Positions 32,453 to 44,234 of a stretch of 64,000 bases of DNA are shown in pieces. The translations under genes were made by a program, and so were the position numbers. The DNA comes from Metaphire vulgaris (lineage: Eukaryota > Annelida > Clitellata > Crassiclitellata > Megascolecidae), in assembly GCA_018105865.1 (NCBI GenBank), contig CM030870.1:3322001-3386000 (forward strand). Direction: 5' to 3'. Numbering within the stretch: position 1 is the stretch's first letter; each line of letters begins with the position of its first letter. The notes beneath the pieces are model-generated. The model made no database searches. It was not told the DNA's origin and saw nothing but the letters and a program-made list of their open reading frames with translations.

Positions 32453-32802
32453 TCTCTCTCTCTCTCCCTCACTCTCTCTGGACAGAGCACCCGAAAAGTG
32501 TAGAATAGATGATATTTAATGTGGATAAAATTGTATAAAGTTTGGGTGAAATTTGTGGAATTTTTATTTATTTCTAAGATGGCGCCACTTCGATTCCAAC
32601 ACAGTGTAGAACGAGAATAATTAATTGGCCTAAGATTAAATCGGGATCATTAACGTGATTTCCGTTTAGAAAGTAATGCAAATCGTATACATTCTCTGAA
32701 TGAAGCTTGTAGAAATGCTGCTTATAACATACTATAAGAATGAATATCCATACTGTAAGAATATCCATTTGGTATAGCCTATGCATCTATTGGTTGACTT
32801 AA

Positions 32803-32874
32803 CCCCTTAACTGGGGACCCCGGATATATCTGTCCATTTTACATTGAGTTACAGTTAAATACCCAGTTAAGGGG
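32803..32874. mobile_element. 72-bp piggyBac-like MITE, copy 2
   Basis: The ends CCCCTTAACTGGG and CCCAGTTAAGGGG are perfect inverses, flanked by TTAA (32799-32802, 32875-32878). The interior CCCCGGATATATC is shared with 22824-22895. Confidence 0.8.
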
Positions 32875-32962
32875 TTAAATGTGTGCAAATGCCAGCTTAT
32901 AGGTTAGAAGATGGAAATCACGTTTTGGAATAAACCGAAAATCTTAAAATCAGCATTTCTAT

Positions 32963-34681
32963 CTTTAATGTAATGTAACAAAATATTTGTATAGCGCCGC
33001 TTCTGAAGAATCACTCAGAAGCGCTTTCACGGCAAATTACTGTGTATTGACAAAGAGATAAGTTTTAAGTCTTTTCAAAAAGAGGGCCATAGAATTAGGA
33101 GTTGCTAAGCCACTCATACTGGCGTCAAGAGCATTCCAAAGGATAGGGCCAACTGATTCAAAACCTCGCTTCAGGAACAAGGAGGTTCGTGCTTGGGGCA
33201 CACTGAGAAGACCATTAGTTGTGGACCGAAGACATGGCTGACCAGGGATAGAGCTAAGAGGATGGAGTAGCTCTGAAAGGTAAGATGGAGTGGCACCAAA
33301 AAGAGAGAGTACAACCGCTCTCAACATACGAAACTCAACTCGAGCAGGATAAGACAGCCAGTGTAGAACAGACATCAAATAATCACTAATGTGATCACGT
33401 CTTGTGACACCAGCAATCACCCTGGCTGCCGAACGAAGAACCAGCTGGAGTTTATCAAGTCGCACCGATGGAAGACCAGCAAAAAGTGAACCACAGTAGT
33501 CAAGCCTGGAGCAAATAAATACATGAATCAAAGTAGAAGCAGATGGCATGTCTAGTGTTCGTCGAATCACTCTATGCTGGTGGAGATGATAGAAGCAACT
33601 GCGACAAAGTGAGTTAATGTGATCCATTAAGGTTAACTCAGAGTCAAGAATTATACCAAGATCACGGACAGAAGAGGAGAAAGAGAGGTCAGAGAAGGCA
33701 GACTGCATAGACAGATGATCAATTTTTGAGAGCTGACCTCAAGTACCAAACCAGATGAGCTGAGTTTTAGCTGGATTAAGTAAAAGACGATTTAAGTTAT
33801 GTTATGTTAAAATGTCAATTTATATAGCGCAATAATCATAGCTGAAGGCCAAAGTCAAGAGCACTTTACATTCTGCACTTATACGATATATCGAACAAGT
33901 ACGTCTTAAGTTTCTTTGCATCCATGAGTGCATTCATGAACGAAGTAAGTCAGAGGCTTCAACAAATTCACGAGTGATCTGCAGTGCATTAGTGGGGCTG
34001 GAATGTGAATAGGCCTGAATATCATCAGCGTACATATGTGTTTTAAAATTATATGGCGCAAACAAGCGTGCAACATCAGCAGTATAAAGTATATACAGAA
34101 GCGGCCCAAGGACCGAACCCTGAGGGACTCCACAAGTGACTGGCACTTCACGGGAGTAGGTAGAACCAAGTGATGCAATCATGCGGCGTTCAGAGAGATA
34201 GGATTTTAACCAGGCCAGAGGAAGACCAGAGACTCCAAATGAGACAGAGAGGCGCTGTAGAAGAATATCATGGTCAACAGTGTCAAAAGCAGCACTGACA
34301 TCAAATAGGGCAAGAAGAGTGACTTCTGACCGATCGATGGCCCTATAGAGATCTGAGAGAAGATGCAAGAGAAGCGTTTCAGTGGAGTGTGAGGCACGGA
34401 AACCAGACTGGTATTTCGGCAGCAAATCATTAGCCTCAAGATATATGGAAGCAGCTGAAAAGTGACAACCTTCAAGGACCTTAGATAAAAAACTGAGGTT
34501 TGAGATAGGGCGATAACTTGACATTTCAGACTCATCAAGGCCAGTTTGCTTAAGTCTAGGCTTAACTATTGCCAGTTTCTGCGATGCAGGTAGGCAGCCT
34601 TCTTTAAGAGACCTATTACAGAGCAACATTAAAAAAGGTATAAAAATTGTATGAAAACTTAACTTGAGTGTCACATAATTC
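32963..34681 (-). mobile_element. CR1/L2-like LINE, 5'-truncated, in intron of gene C
   Basis: The minus frames 34674-33934 and 33708-33037 cover N-S/S-Y-R-P-I-S-N-L-S-F, L-F-D-V-S-A-A-F-D-T-V-D-H, C-G-V-P-Q-G-S-V-L-G-P and M-Y-A-D-D-I-Q-A-Y. They continue with D-L-G-I-I-L-D and the G-P-I-L-W-N-A-L C-terminus. The ~220-bp gap is partly a short insertion near 33810-33910, which carries the AATTTATATAGCGCAATA 3'-end motif of another L2-like element. The catalytic box is intact, but the first half is absent. Confidence 0.87.
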
Positions 34682-34871
34682 TAGCTAATGCTTTCAATGA
34701 ATAAATTTTAATTTGTAAAAATTAACATTTATTTTAATTTCTAATACTGTAGAAATTATGTTGCTCCCTCAGGAAGCCGATGAAGTCGTTATCTGCCGCC
34801 TCAGGCTTGCACAAAACTTGATGTGGGTTTTAGATGTCGTTTAGCGCTGCGTTAATTGGAACTCATTATAG

Positions 34872-34875
<4 letters not shown>

Positions 34876-34933
<58 letters not shown>
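34876..34933. repeat. (TA)n microsatellite
   Basis: A pure TA run lies just left of the block (from 34965) that is duplicated between genes C and D. Confidence 0.9.
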
Positions 34934-34935
<2 letters not shown>

Positions 34936-35016
34936 CACGAAGCATGATACGACATATATATACACTACGCTGCTAGAATAACATCGTAAGAAGCAATAAT
35001 CCTTTTGAAATATCAG

Positions 35017-35323
35017 CACTGGCGGTAACAGGATTTCTTTGTGGGGGATGAAATAAATTCATAGAAAGTTGGTGGGGGATGAAAAAATAAGGAAAAATTA
35101 ATAAACTTTGCCGAAAAAGGCTGACAAAAGGGAATTTTCTCTTAATTTTACTACACTTTTACATTTTTACCGAAAAATAGGCTGACAAGCAAAAAAGGCC
35201 ATCTTCAGTTTTCCCCCGTAGTTTTAATAGACCCTTACCCAAAAATATGTTTCACAGGCGAAAGGTCCGGACGTCCGGTGGGGGGATGCATCCCCACTCA
35301 TCCCCCACGTGGAACCGCCCCTG
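35017..35323. mobile_element. hAT-type MITE (CAGGGGCGG termini) in intron of gene C
   Basis: The left end CACTGGCGGTAACAGG and the right end CGTGGAACCGCCCCTG are imperfect inverses. The flanks AATATCAG (35009-35016 and 35324-35331) are a perfect 8-bp duplication. Gene D has a single empty-site equivalent (GAGTTATCAGCAAAC, near 46358). Confidence 0.9.
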
Positions 35324-35484
35324 AATATCAGTAAACTTTTAGCATTCAGCAAAGGCATAACGTTAGACAGCGATTAAGCTGTTACTGAATCGCATAAGAT
35401 TCTTTTAATCAACAAATATTCTGGTTCTTCTTTTTGCGCTGCAACCTATTAGTATCTCATCATATAAAAATTAAATCTTCATAC

Positions 35485-36598
35485 CTTCTATTTGGCCAAT
35501 AACATTGCATCTCCGATTGAGATCATTTGGGTCAGTTGCCCTGAATTTGATTTTAATAGCAGAGTCAGGCCGACTAAAATATTCAGCATTTTCTTTCTCC
35601 AAATGATCTGATCTTCTGATTAAGTCGTCGACAGAGCTACAAATATCAGTGGGTGAGCCTTTTGATTTGATCTCAGAACAATAGGTCTCAAAACTTTTAA
35701 GAATTGTCATCTTTCGTTCAATTTCCTCAACTTCTGTTTCCAAATTTTTCAAATGTCTTTGCTTTATAGAGGAAAGTTCATTCAAAACAACTTGTGTGTG
35801 TTCATTAATCATTGCCTTTAGCTGTTGATTTTTCAGTCGAACGGCATTTTCTATTTCACAAGCCTGTTCCAAAAGGTTCGTCTTCTTACTTTCTATCTTA
35901 CTATGCTTTGCTTCCAATTGTGAAATGTAATGAAGCATCTTTGTCGAACTATTTTCGAGGCTTTTGCGAAAGTCTTTGTCAACTGTGGTCACGTCTTTGC
36001 AGCTGTGAGATGTATGCATCTCAACAAAACATGAAACACAAACGACTGTCTTGCAGTCTCCACAATAGTAGTTGAGCACTTGAAGGGGATGGTTTGGACA
36101 GCTTGGAGACGGTAACGCCTTTAGAGTCTCTTCTTCGCTAAGATTTTCTTTCACTTCAACAATTCTGTGTGTTTGGGTGAACTTGTTATATTTGTGGAGA
36201 TTGGCACAGCGTTCACAAAATGTTTCGCGGCATTCCAAGCATTTCATTGTGACTTCACTCGCATCCTTTTGTGCATCTATAATTTTGCACATTTTGCAAC
36301 GTTGAGATGTTGTTTCTTCATTGAAATTTTGCATTATTTCCAGCAGATTTGCAATGAAAAAATTCTTTTGCAATCCAGTCATTCCTGGGGGTGGAATTGT
36401 GAAATCGTTTCTACACACTGGACAAGGTATGACATCGCCTGGTTTCTTTTCGTTCTTCGTCTGAATATCATCGAAGCATTTGAGACATGCAGAATGAATG
36501 CATGGCAACATTCTTGGATCCGTGAAAGGCATCAGACAGATGCAGCATTCTGTTAGACGACGAAGTTCGCTCAGTGCTTTATTATCTTTAGTTTCCAT
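35485..36598 (-). CDS. Gene C, exon 1: RING, two B-boxes and coiled coil
   Basis: The 1114-nt exon (371 codons plus one base) ends at donor G|GTATG. RING, B-box1 and B-box2 ligands are all present. It is about 91% identical in protein to exon 1 of gene D, but the differences are uneven. Bases 35742-35968, in the coiled coil, are identical to D with no synonymous change, while the RING-B-box part holds most substitutions. The intron to its Kelch exon is about 8.0 kb and holds LINEs, hAT elements and the nested RTE remnant. The ATG context is ATAGCATGG. Confidence 0.88.
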
Positions 36599-37154
36599 GC
36601 TATAAATTTCTCTTTGTTGGCAATTCTACAGGTAAAACTTGTCTATCTGAAGATTTGACTGTTGAAAATTTGAACAGTCGTTTCTTCTGAAGTTTCTCGA
36701 ATTCTATAGAAAGTGAAAGATTTTATGTTTAGTTTTGTTTCATTTTGTGAAACAACTTAAAAATTGCAACGGAAGCCATTTGCATGGTTTTTACACTAAT
36801 TTTGCCGAAATCGCAAATTGAAATTTTGCCCCTTTCATGAATTATGCTTACTGTAAGTTAATGACCGTCAATCTTGAGCAGCCAATATTACTGTGTACCT
36901 TATCAGCGTTTGATAATAACAGTCAGACAGGTATCACAAAGACAAGGCGCTATCATGATCAGATGAAAGCATGAGATATCATATTTCAATGACAACGAAT
37001 AGCGGTAGTATTTGACAACGGCTGGTGTCAAGTTACAATAAAAGGATTTGAATAAAAGCAGGAAACATGATGATAATTAGAATACAAATTGATGGAACTG
37101 GTTCTAGTAGTTTAGAGTATAATACAAAGGCACTCTAAATCAGGCAAATAGCAG

Positions 37155-37522
37155 CAGGGTTATTTCTAGGATTGTGAATTTGGGAAGTGTCGGGAAAATC
37201 TGTGGGTGTGCTTATTTTTTAGGATTGTAGGATTGTGAATTTGAGGTGTCAGGAAAATCTGAGGGGGTGTCGGAATTTGGAATTCTCTACCGAAAAAGGC
37301 TGACAATCAAAAAAAGTTATCAAGTCTCAAAAAGTCAAGCAAAAAAGGACGTCCGAGGATAAAAGTTGGCGATGTACTCCTCCATTTGGAAGGGGTGTGT
37401 GTGTGTTCAGGGCTAATTAGTATGCATTCTGTATGCATACCATTGTCACATTACCAAATTTTGGGGGTGTCGACCTCAGATTGAGGGGTGTTGGGGTGTT
37501 AGGGGGTGTAAAAATATCCCTG
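37155..37522. mobile_element. hAT-type MITE (CAGGGTTATTTCTAGG), C copy
   Basis: The ends CAGGGTTATTTCTAGG and AAAATATCCCTG are flanked by AATAGCAG and AATACCAG. The same insertion is at 48284-48641 in the D unit, so it is older than that duplication. The interior has GGGGTGTCG units and repeats of ACCGAAAAAGGCTGACAA. Confidence 0.85.
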
Positions 37523-37569
37523 AATACCAGAGAACAGTTGGTAATTGAACAGCAGGTAGAACTTTGGAG

Positions 37570-37749
37570 CAGGTATATTATAGGATTGTGAATGTGAGGG
37601 TGTCGACCTCAAATTGGGGGTGTCCGGAGCTAATTAGTATGCATTCTGTATGCATACCATTGTCACATTACCAAATTTTGGGGGTGTCGAGACTGTGGAC
37701 CTCAAATTGGGGGTGTTGGTGGGGGGCGTTAGGGGTGAAAATATTCCTG
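37570..37749. mobile_element. hAT-type MITE (CAGGG family) in target CTTTGGAG
   Basis: The ends CAGGTATATTATAGG and AAAATATTCCTG lie between CTTTGGAG (37562-37569) and TTTTGGAG (37750-37757). It is a short relative of 37155-37522. A different hAT element occupies the same target in the D unit. Confidence 0.82.
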
Positions 37750-38447
37750 TTTTGGAGGGAGATCCAACTCGAAAGCAGGTGTTCTGTGCCTAGATTTCTA
37801 AGGATTCAGTTTGATGGAAGATTCAACGGACAGTTGAAGAATGTTCGTTTGAAGAACGCTCATGAATATAACTTGATGACGCTTATCAAGCTTCTAATTT
37901 CGCTGATAAAAGTTTTGCACACTCTACAGTGAACATATTCTGTGCATCATTAAGGCAAGACAGGTAGACAAGACAGGTACAGTACCCTGCTAGAATTTCC
38001 CCGCATGGCTAAAAATATTCGGCAGGACTGTTTATTTATAGATCCATGGATATGTTTTCATAAATATTTTGCACTCCAATTAAATATTAGGCCTATTCAG
38101 TATTTACACTTAATTCAGCTTCTCACTTTCGATCAAGTAGCATTTGATTGCATTTAAATTAGCTAAAATCCTAAATAAGTGTGTGTGATCTGAGAACGAT
38201 ATCTCTATCATCGGATTTTGAGAAAGTGAAATGAGAATTGTTTACAGATATGTTTTCATTTTCGTTTTTGCTTCAGCATTACTCTACAAAAGATTTTAAG
38301 GCATCGTGCTTCAATGTCAGCCCATTGACGCATATGACTCAGAAATCAATTTTATATTCTAAAGACACTGATTAAAACGGTTAACTTTTGAAAATCAGAC
38401 TATCCATTATAGCTGTTGAGAACTTAAGAGAAATCTCATTAGATCAC

Positions 38448-38705
38448 TCACCTGTCAGACGAGATTCTTCCGAAGCCTCTTGCTCCTATTCTTTCTTTCG
38501 GTGAAACTGGAGCAAAGATCAAACATAATCTCTTAGCATTAATTAATCTACGCCCCCATTTACAACGAAAATAGCCAATCTGAAGTTTCAACACAAAAAT
38601 ATGGTACCAAATGTCAAGTATTCGCGCAGACATGAAAACGCAAAAACCAATAAGACAAGATATATGAAAAGTTGAAAACTTATTCGCTAACTGTGAAGAA
38701 ACCAT
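38448..38705 (-). other. Conserved open frame in 5' flank of gene C (function unknown)
   Basis: This 85-codon frame matches the C-terminal part of a 162-codon frame at 49613-50101. The shared piece ends in R-L-C-L-I-F-A-P-V-S-P-K-E-R. No domain is recognised. Conservation may simply reflect the young duplication. Confidence 0.25.
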
Positions 38706-39388
38706 TGTTTCTGCTAATAAATGTTATTCATTTAAGCCTATGGGTGTAATGGTTGCATTATAATGTGATTGATATAGTTTCGTTATTAAGAACTTAAGAG
38801 GCTGGTATTGACATACATTTTTCTTCGTGCTCTAGAATATGGTAACACTGTGACCAATTCATCTGCTGCTTTTGTCCAACGGAGTGATGGCCATGACCTT
38901 TAGACAGTGAAAGAAGAAAATAAACTGATCATTTCATGAAACGACTTAAATTGCACAGAACTGTAGTGAACCAATGCCATATTTCTCACTATATCTGAAA
39001 TGTTCTTGTATTTTCGCCCATAATATTGGCACCTAACAGTCAATAATTATTTCAGCCTAACTAACATAACAGTTTCTAACACATTACTTACTGTTTTTCT
39101 AGACGTCTACTGAGTCATTATGATTTGGGAATGCAGTGCTATGTTTAAGTAGAATGTGAGCGGGGATCATATTCTGGAAGACCCCGCTGGTTGTAAATCA
39201 TGTTGGACGAGGGTTGTTCTTCTACCCATTGATCCTTATTTTTCTCAGGCTGATGGCGCGTAAATTTCAACGATCACTGTCGCCAAATATTGGGCATTTA
39301 ACTTAAGGGTCTTGTCAACTCAGAGTTATCGGACAGATCCGTCGTAAGATTAGGGAATTATTTGAATTCATTCTACGCCTTTGGCATC

Positions 39389-40070
39389 AATCAATCAATC
39401 TATCAATCAATAAACTTCTATGGCGCCACTATCATAATGCCCAGGGCATCATCCGATGGCGCACCAAATCCAAATAGAATTAGAGTCAGATCAATTCGGA
39501 AGATCAGTCAGAACAGCGGGGGAGAAATCTAAGGGGGATAAGCCAAATCAAACAGGTAAGTTTTAAGACCAGATCTAAAAGATGATAAAATTTTAGTTTT
39601 ACGAAGTGATATTGGTAATGAATTCCAAAGCTTAGGGCCACACACTGAGAAAAAACTAGCGCCAATGACGGTGCGAGAATAAGGAACAACAAATGAAAGT
39701 CCTGCCGAATACCTAGTGGATTGAGCAGTAGGTCGAGGGATTAGTCGCATCTTAAGGTAATAGGGTTCATTATATAATATGGTTTTAAAAACTAAAATAC
39801 AAATTTTATAATTAATTCGGTATTTGATAGGAAGCCAATGTAGGGACTGTCTTGTTGGAGTTATATGTTCAAAAATTGGAGTTTTGGATATTACTCTAAC
39901 TAAAGAATTTTGTACTCTCTGGAGTTTCTGCATATTTGAATTTGTGATGCCAAAAAGCAGGGAATTGCAATAATCGAGGCGACTAGATACCAATGCATTC
40001 GCTAACTGAATAAGAACAGGCTTAGGGAGGAGATGTCTGATGCGATAGATGTCCCGAATATGATAATGAG
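39389..40070 (-). mobile_element. L2/CR1-like LINE, 3' end, (ATTG)n tail
   Basis: The minus frame 39993-39529 encodes S-R-L-D-Y-C-N-S-L-L-F-G, then H-W-L-P-I-K-Y-R-I, then G-P-K-L-W-N-S-L-P. The tail of ATTG units at 39389-39411 interrupts a block that is continuous in the D unit. Confidence 0.85.
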
Positions 40071-40076
40071 AAATTT

Positions 40077-40330
40077 TCAGACTGATAAAATGGGTTCGTG
40101 AATTTGGAGCCAGTAGAACTTATCCCTCAAAAGAGACGTAAAGTGATCATTCCGGCGACATCCACAAATCGGTTCAGCTGGGTATCTGGAAGGCCGAATA
40201 AGACACCGTAGCAGTAGACAATTCGGAAAAGGACAAAATGTTTTGATTCTGTAGTTGGTAATTGATAATCCGCTATTTAACCAAATTGTTTCAATCAACT
40301 TTCTTGTTGTCGGACTTGGCAATTTAAAAA
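40077..40330 (-). pseudogene. L2-like LINE fragment
   Basis: Short frames hold L-L-R-D-K-F-Y-W-L and an L-F-G-L-P-D-T-Q-L-N-R-F-like stretch in different phases. This is a decayed piece of the region just before the L2 C-terminus. Confidence 0.55.
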
Positions 40331-40807
40331 GTACTACTTGTCTCCTCTTTTGAAAGCGTTTGCTTTAAATTTGTGTTCATTCTTATTTAACTTAAAATAG
40401 TTTTAATGTGAAAAGTAATGGACACGAGGAAGTTGAGGAAGTTTTAGACTGAAATCTGTAAAGAAATCAGAAATGTTTCATACCTAAAAGTAACTCCTGG
40501 AATGTAATCAAAGAGGAAATCTAAACGTTGTTGTGCGTGTTTGTTAGAGGTGGGACGACTAATAGAAATCGTAATCGAAATCGCGATTTTTGGAAAAATC
40601 GAAATCGAAATCGACACGATTATTAAATAAATCGAAATAATCGATAATCGTCGAAAAAATAATCGAAATCGCGATTAATTTTCGATTATTCTCGTAAGTT
40701 ATATTATACAATATTTCCGATTCAAATAAAGATCAATTTACCGTTGATTATCAGATTTTCATTGAAAATGGATTCAACTGCGTATAAAGACAGGCACCAT
40801 CTTTCTG

Positions 40808-41128
40808 GGTTTGACAGCAGCTTTCGATGCGGTGTGGCATGCGGGTTTAATGTACACACTCTCGCTCAATTTGCCACCCTGGTTCTGTCAACTTGTGGAA
40901 TTACTCATCTCTGACAGACGGTTCTTAGTTCACTTGGGAGAAGATGTCAGCTCCTGGAGACGTCAGCGAAACGGTCTAACACAGTGTTCAGTTCTAGCAA
41001 CTATGTTATTCAATTTGTAGGCTTATAGGCCTACACACGACTTACCGGATACCATAGGTAGGAAGTTTGGATACGCTGACGATATCGGTTTTGCCACCCA
41101 GGCTCAATACTTTAAGGAGATTGAAGAC
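40808..41128 (+). pseudogene. Jockey-like LINE reverse transcriptase fragment
   Basis: The reading L-T-A-A-F-D-A-V-W-H-A-G, then W-R-R-Q-R-N-G-L-T-Q, then F-G-Y-A-D-D-I-G-F-A-T-Q is the core of a jockey/R1-type RT. It is cut at 41128 by a hAT MITE and continues after 41828 with R-I-A-E-Y-C-K-I-W. The palm motif Q-G-S reads Q-C-S, so it is inactive. Confidence 0.75.
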
Positions 41129-41819
41129 CAGGGTTATTTCTAGGATTGTGAATTGGGGTGGGGTGTCGAGAAAATCTGGGGTGTGTTTATTTTTAGGATT
41201 GTAGGATTGTGAATTTGGGGTGTCGAGAAAATCTGGGGGTGTCGAAATTTGGAAGTCTCTACCGAAAAAGGCTGACAAGCAAAAAACCTTATAGAGACTC
41301 ACAAAAAGTCTGACAATCAAAAAAAGTCATCCGAGGATAAAAGTTGTGGGGTGTATTTCTCCATTTGGGGGCAGGCCCCTTCAGAGGCTGAAGGTGGCCC
41401 AGGCCAGTTGGAATTTCGAGGCCTCTCCTAGCCTTCCCAACAATAAAAATTTTGACAAGCGAAAAAGGTAATCATCAATTTTGAGGACCGCAGAATACCT
41501 TCCTAGCTTTCCAAAAATCCCAAAATTGTCAACAAGCAAAAAAGGTCATCACCAAATTGCGAGGCCCCTTCTAGTAGTAGCTATCTAGCTTTCTAGCTCT
41601 CCCAGAATTCTAGACAAGAAAATAAAGGGAGGCCCCCAAATGATGGAGGCCCGGGCCGAATGGCCCTCCTGGCCCCCCTCTAAATGGGCCTGTTTGAGGG
41701 TGTTCAGGGCTAATCAATATGCATTCTGTATTCATACCATTGTCACATTACCAAATTTTAGGGGCCGTCGACCTCAAATTGAGGGTGTTGGAGGTCTTAG
41801 GGGTGTAGAAATATCCCTG
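41129..41819. mobile_element. hAT-type MITE (CAGGGTTATTTCTAGG), nested copy
   Basis: The ends CAGGGTTATTTCTAGG and TAGAAATATCCCTG are flanked by a perfect TTGAAGAC duplication (41121-41128, 41820-41827). At 691 bp it is the longest member of this family in the window. Confidence 0.9.
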
Positions 41820-42040
41820 TTGAAGACCAACTGAACATCGATACACAGAGGATTGCCGAATACTGTAAAATATGGCGGGAAAGCCAGTTTCTAAAGGTAC
41901 TGTGAAATAATCGAAATCGAAATCGCGATTATATAAAAAACCGTAATCGTAATCGAAATCGTAATCGTGAAAAATAATCGAAAATAATCGTAATCGTAAT
42001 CGGAAAAAATAATCGTAATCGACCCAGCTCTAGTGTTTGT

Positions 42041-43198
42041 ATTTCTAATGAGGCCAAAATTGAATGAGAAGTCTTGTAGTGGCTAATTCAAAGACGACTA
42101 TGGGGTCAGTTCGAATAGTTTTCGTTGGTGGTGATCAACATCTAGAGGGGCGTAACCAGAAGGAGAAGGGCGGCTCTCGTCCAGCAGGATTCCTACAATT
42201 CCAGCACCGAACCTGCTCATATGCTATAGACCTGCGTGAAAGGCATTCACGTGCGACAGGCTCAGATGCAACAGTAGCCTAATTATTCAAAGTAAAACCG
42301 CGTTTGAACCACATTTATTTTGCACCAAATGCCGTCAGCTGAAGAAGAAATGAGACATATAATGAAGTAATAAGGAACAACGCACGTAAATGATGCTCGT
42401 TGGGTGGATGGATGGAGGTTTGGATGGAGGGATGGATGCCTAGATGTATGAATGGATGGACGGAGGGAGGGACGGATGAATGAATAGACGGACCGAGAGA
42501 CGGACAGATGGACGGATTAATGAATGAATGGATGAGCATATGGATGAATGAAAGAGGTCTTCGGTGGTCAGTTTACGTTGGAGGGGGATGTCGTTGGTTT
42601 TTATCTTGCAAGAGAACGGAGGAGGTCTTGTGTTGGTATCTTGCGAGCGGTACGTGTCGAACTCACAGCCTGATCAAAGACCGATTGACAGACATATAAT
42701 TATCGAAAAACGGTGGACAAAATACAGGAGCGACGAAAAGAAAATACTTTAATAGACTGGTTCACACAGAGGTATCTTTGTTTTAAAGTACGCACACATG
42801 CACACACACACAACACGCATGCATGTTGCGTTTTATGCCTACTCTTGAAAATAGAGAGTAAAATAAATTTGTTTGTTGAGGCAGTCGCGAAAATGTAGTG
42901 TATCGCTTTCAGCCATAATTTTTTAATTTGAACCGATATTTTGTCTTCTCGTATTCCTGATTGACAGGTAATTACAGTCAGTTGAATTTTCAGGTTCTTG
43001 CTTCTTGAGATTAGTATTTTGTGAAAAGATTTGGAATTAAACTAAATATAAAACGGTCTGCCAACTTTGTTTATAAAGTGACAGCCGGCCTAAAATAGTA
43101 AAGGGACAGATTAAGCGACTTATTTCTGGGCGCTGAGTCTATATGCCTTCACAAAGCAAAAACAAGCCAACTTGTATTCTGATGCAATCATCGCAAAA
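42041..43198. other. No gene recognised; GGAT-rich minisatellite at 42398-42545
   Basis: The minisatellite consists of degenerate GGATGGAT units and gives Ser/Ile/His/Pro-rich artefact frames. A short CA run lies near 42790-42815. At 43053-43190 there is a copy of the Kelch-gene 3'-flank module. Confidence 0.6.
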
Positions 43199-43204
43199 TA
43201 TATT
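43199..43204 (-). promoter_or_regulatory. Probable poly(A) signal of gene D (AATATA variant)
   Basis: The position that holds AATAAA in the paralogs reads AATATA here (context GCATTAATATATTTTGCG), 117 nt past the stop. This may lower 3' processing efficiency; that is inference. Confidence 0.45.
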
Positions 43205-43320
43205 AATGCTAAATATACAGATAAAAATAGGTGGATTGGATTACCAGTCACATTATATCATTAATTAAAGTTGTTCCTCATCAGAACAGACGCCATATTT
43301 AATGCAGCTTTGTAACACTT

Positions 43321-44234
43321 TTATGCTTCGAGTTGGATTTTTCCGCAGCTGAATACTAATGAACTTCTTGATAGTTTGGCATGATGTCGCCATTCAATTG
43401 CTTTATCCTCTATGATATTCTTCACTGGAATACATCTGACGTCGTCTCTACATGCCCACTTTGGTGTTCCATCAAAGCCAGTTGTATATGTACCGCCTCC
43501 CAAAAGAAATATTTGACCGTTCTCAATGATCATTCCGAAGTGAGAGTTACCAGTTTTAAATTGGTGCCTTTCCTGCCAAGTTCCGGCATCAAGATCATAT
43601 AAGAAGCAGTCGAATTTGCCCAGCAAAATTACAGTCTTTCCTAACAATGCAGCTCGCATATGACTGCATGCCACGGGCATTGAATGAGACAGCAAAGTAC
43701 AAGTATTTAACTTTGTGTCGTATGCTTGAACATGACTCATGGCCACATTATTGGCGTTAATTCCACCAAAGATATAGAGAGAGGATTTGAAGGGAACACA
43801 ATTCCCGACATTCTGAACACGGTGAACTAATTTACCAACAGATGAACAGCGATCGTTGATTGCGTCGTATGCTTCAACGTCATCGAGTGTACTTTCATCA
43901 GAATCTACATATCCTCCGCATGTGTAAAAAAACTGATCAACGAACGCCATGCTGTGTCGTGTTCTGCCTTTGACCATAGAAGCGCGTTTCTCCCAAGTGT
44001 CAGATGTTGCATCGAACTTCCAGATTTCGTCTTTGCTATTTCCTAGTCCAGTAACGTAAATTGAATTGCTGTAAACAGCGGATGCAATTTCGTTCTGCGC
44101 TGCCGTTTGCATTTGTTGTAACTTAGAAACCGCTTCAAGTTGATGAAGATTTACCATAGTAACATCTTTTAAGGCTAAATTGCCGTCGTATCCTCCAATG
44201 ATAATGGCGGAGCTTTTTAACTTTCTCGTAGACT
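43321..44234 (-). CDS. Gene D, exon 2: Kelch propeller
   Basis: The exon is 914 nt. The acceptor TTTAG| is at 44235-44236 and the exon opens AG TCT ACG AGA AAG, giving Glu-Ser-Thr-Arg-Lys. The codon aligned with the Met of A, B and E is ACG (Thr), so this exon cannot start on its own at the conserved site. Kelch motifs include I-I-I-G-G-Y, F-Y-T-C-G-G-Y, L-Y-I-F-G-G-I, V-I-L-L-G and I-F-L-L-G-G-G. The propeller resembles A, B and E more than C, although exon 1 is C-like. Together with 46558-47671 it encodes 675 residues. Confidence 0.87.

Larger units (their letters stand above)
34965..39388. repeat. Segmental duplication of gene C exon 1 and 5' flank
   Basis: From ACGCTGCTAGAATAA to CTACGCCTTTGGCATC this block matches 46287-51759. 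It covers the donor-side intron end, exon 1 and about 2.8 kb upstream, but not the Kelch exon. The right edge is set by a LINE tail at 39389. Confidence 0.88.
40545..42032. mobile_element. hAT-type composite element (TAGAG termini)
   Basis: The ends TAGAGGTGGGACGA and TCGACCCAGCTCTA are inverted partners. The flanks GTGTTTGT (40537-40544 and 42033-42040) are a perfect 8-bp duplication. Both subterminal regions are arrays of AATCGAAATCG units. The centre holds a jockey-like RT fragment that itself contains another hAT MITE. Confidence 0.88.
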
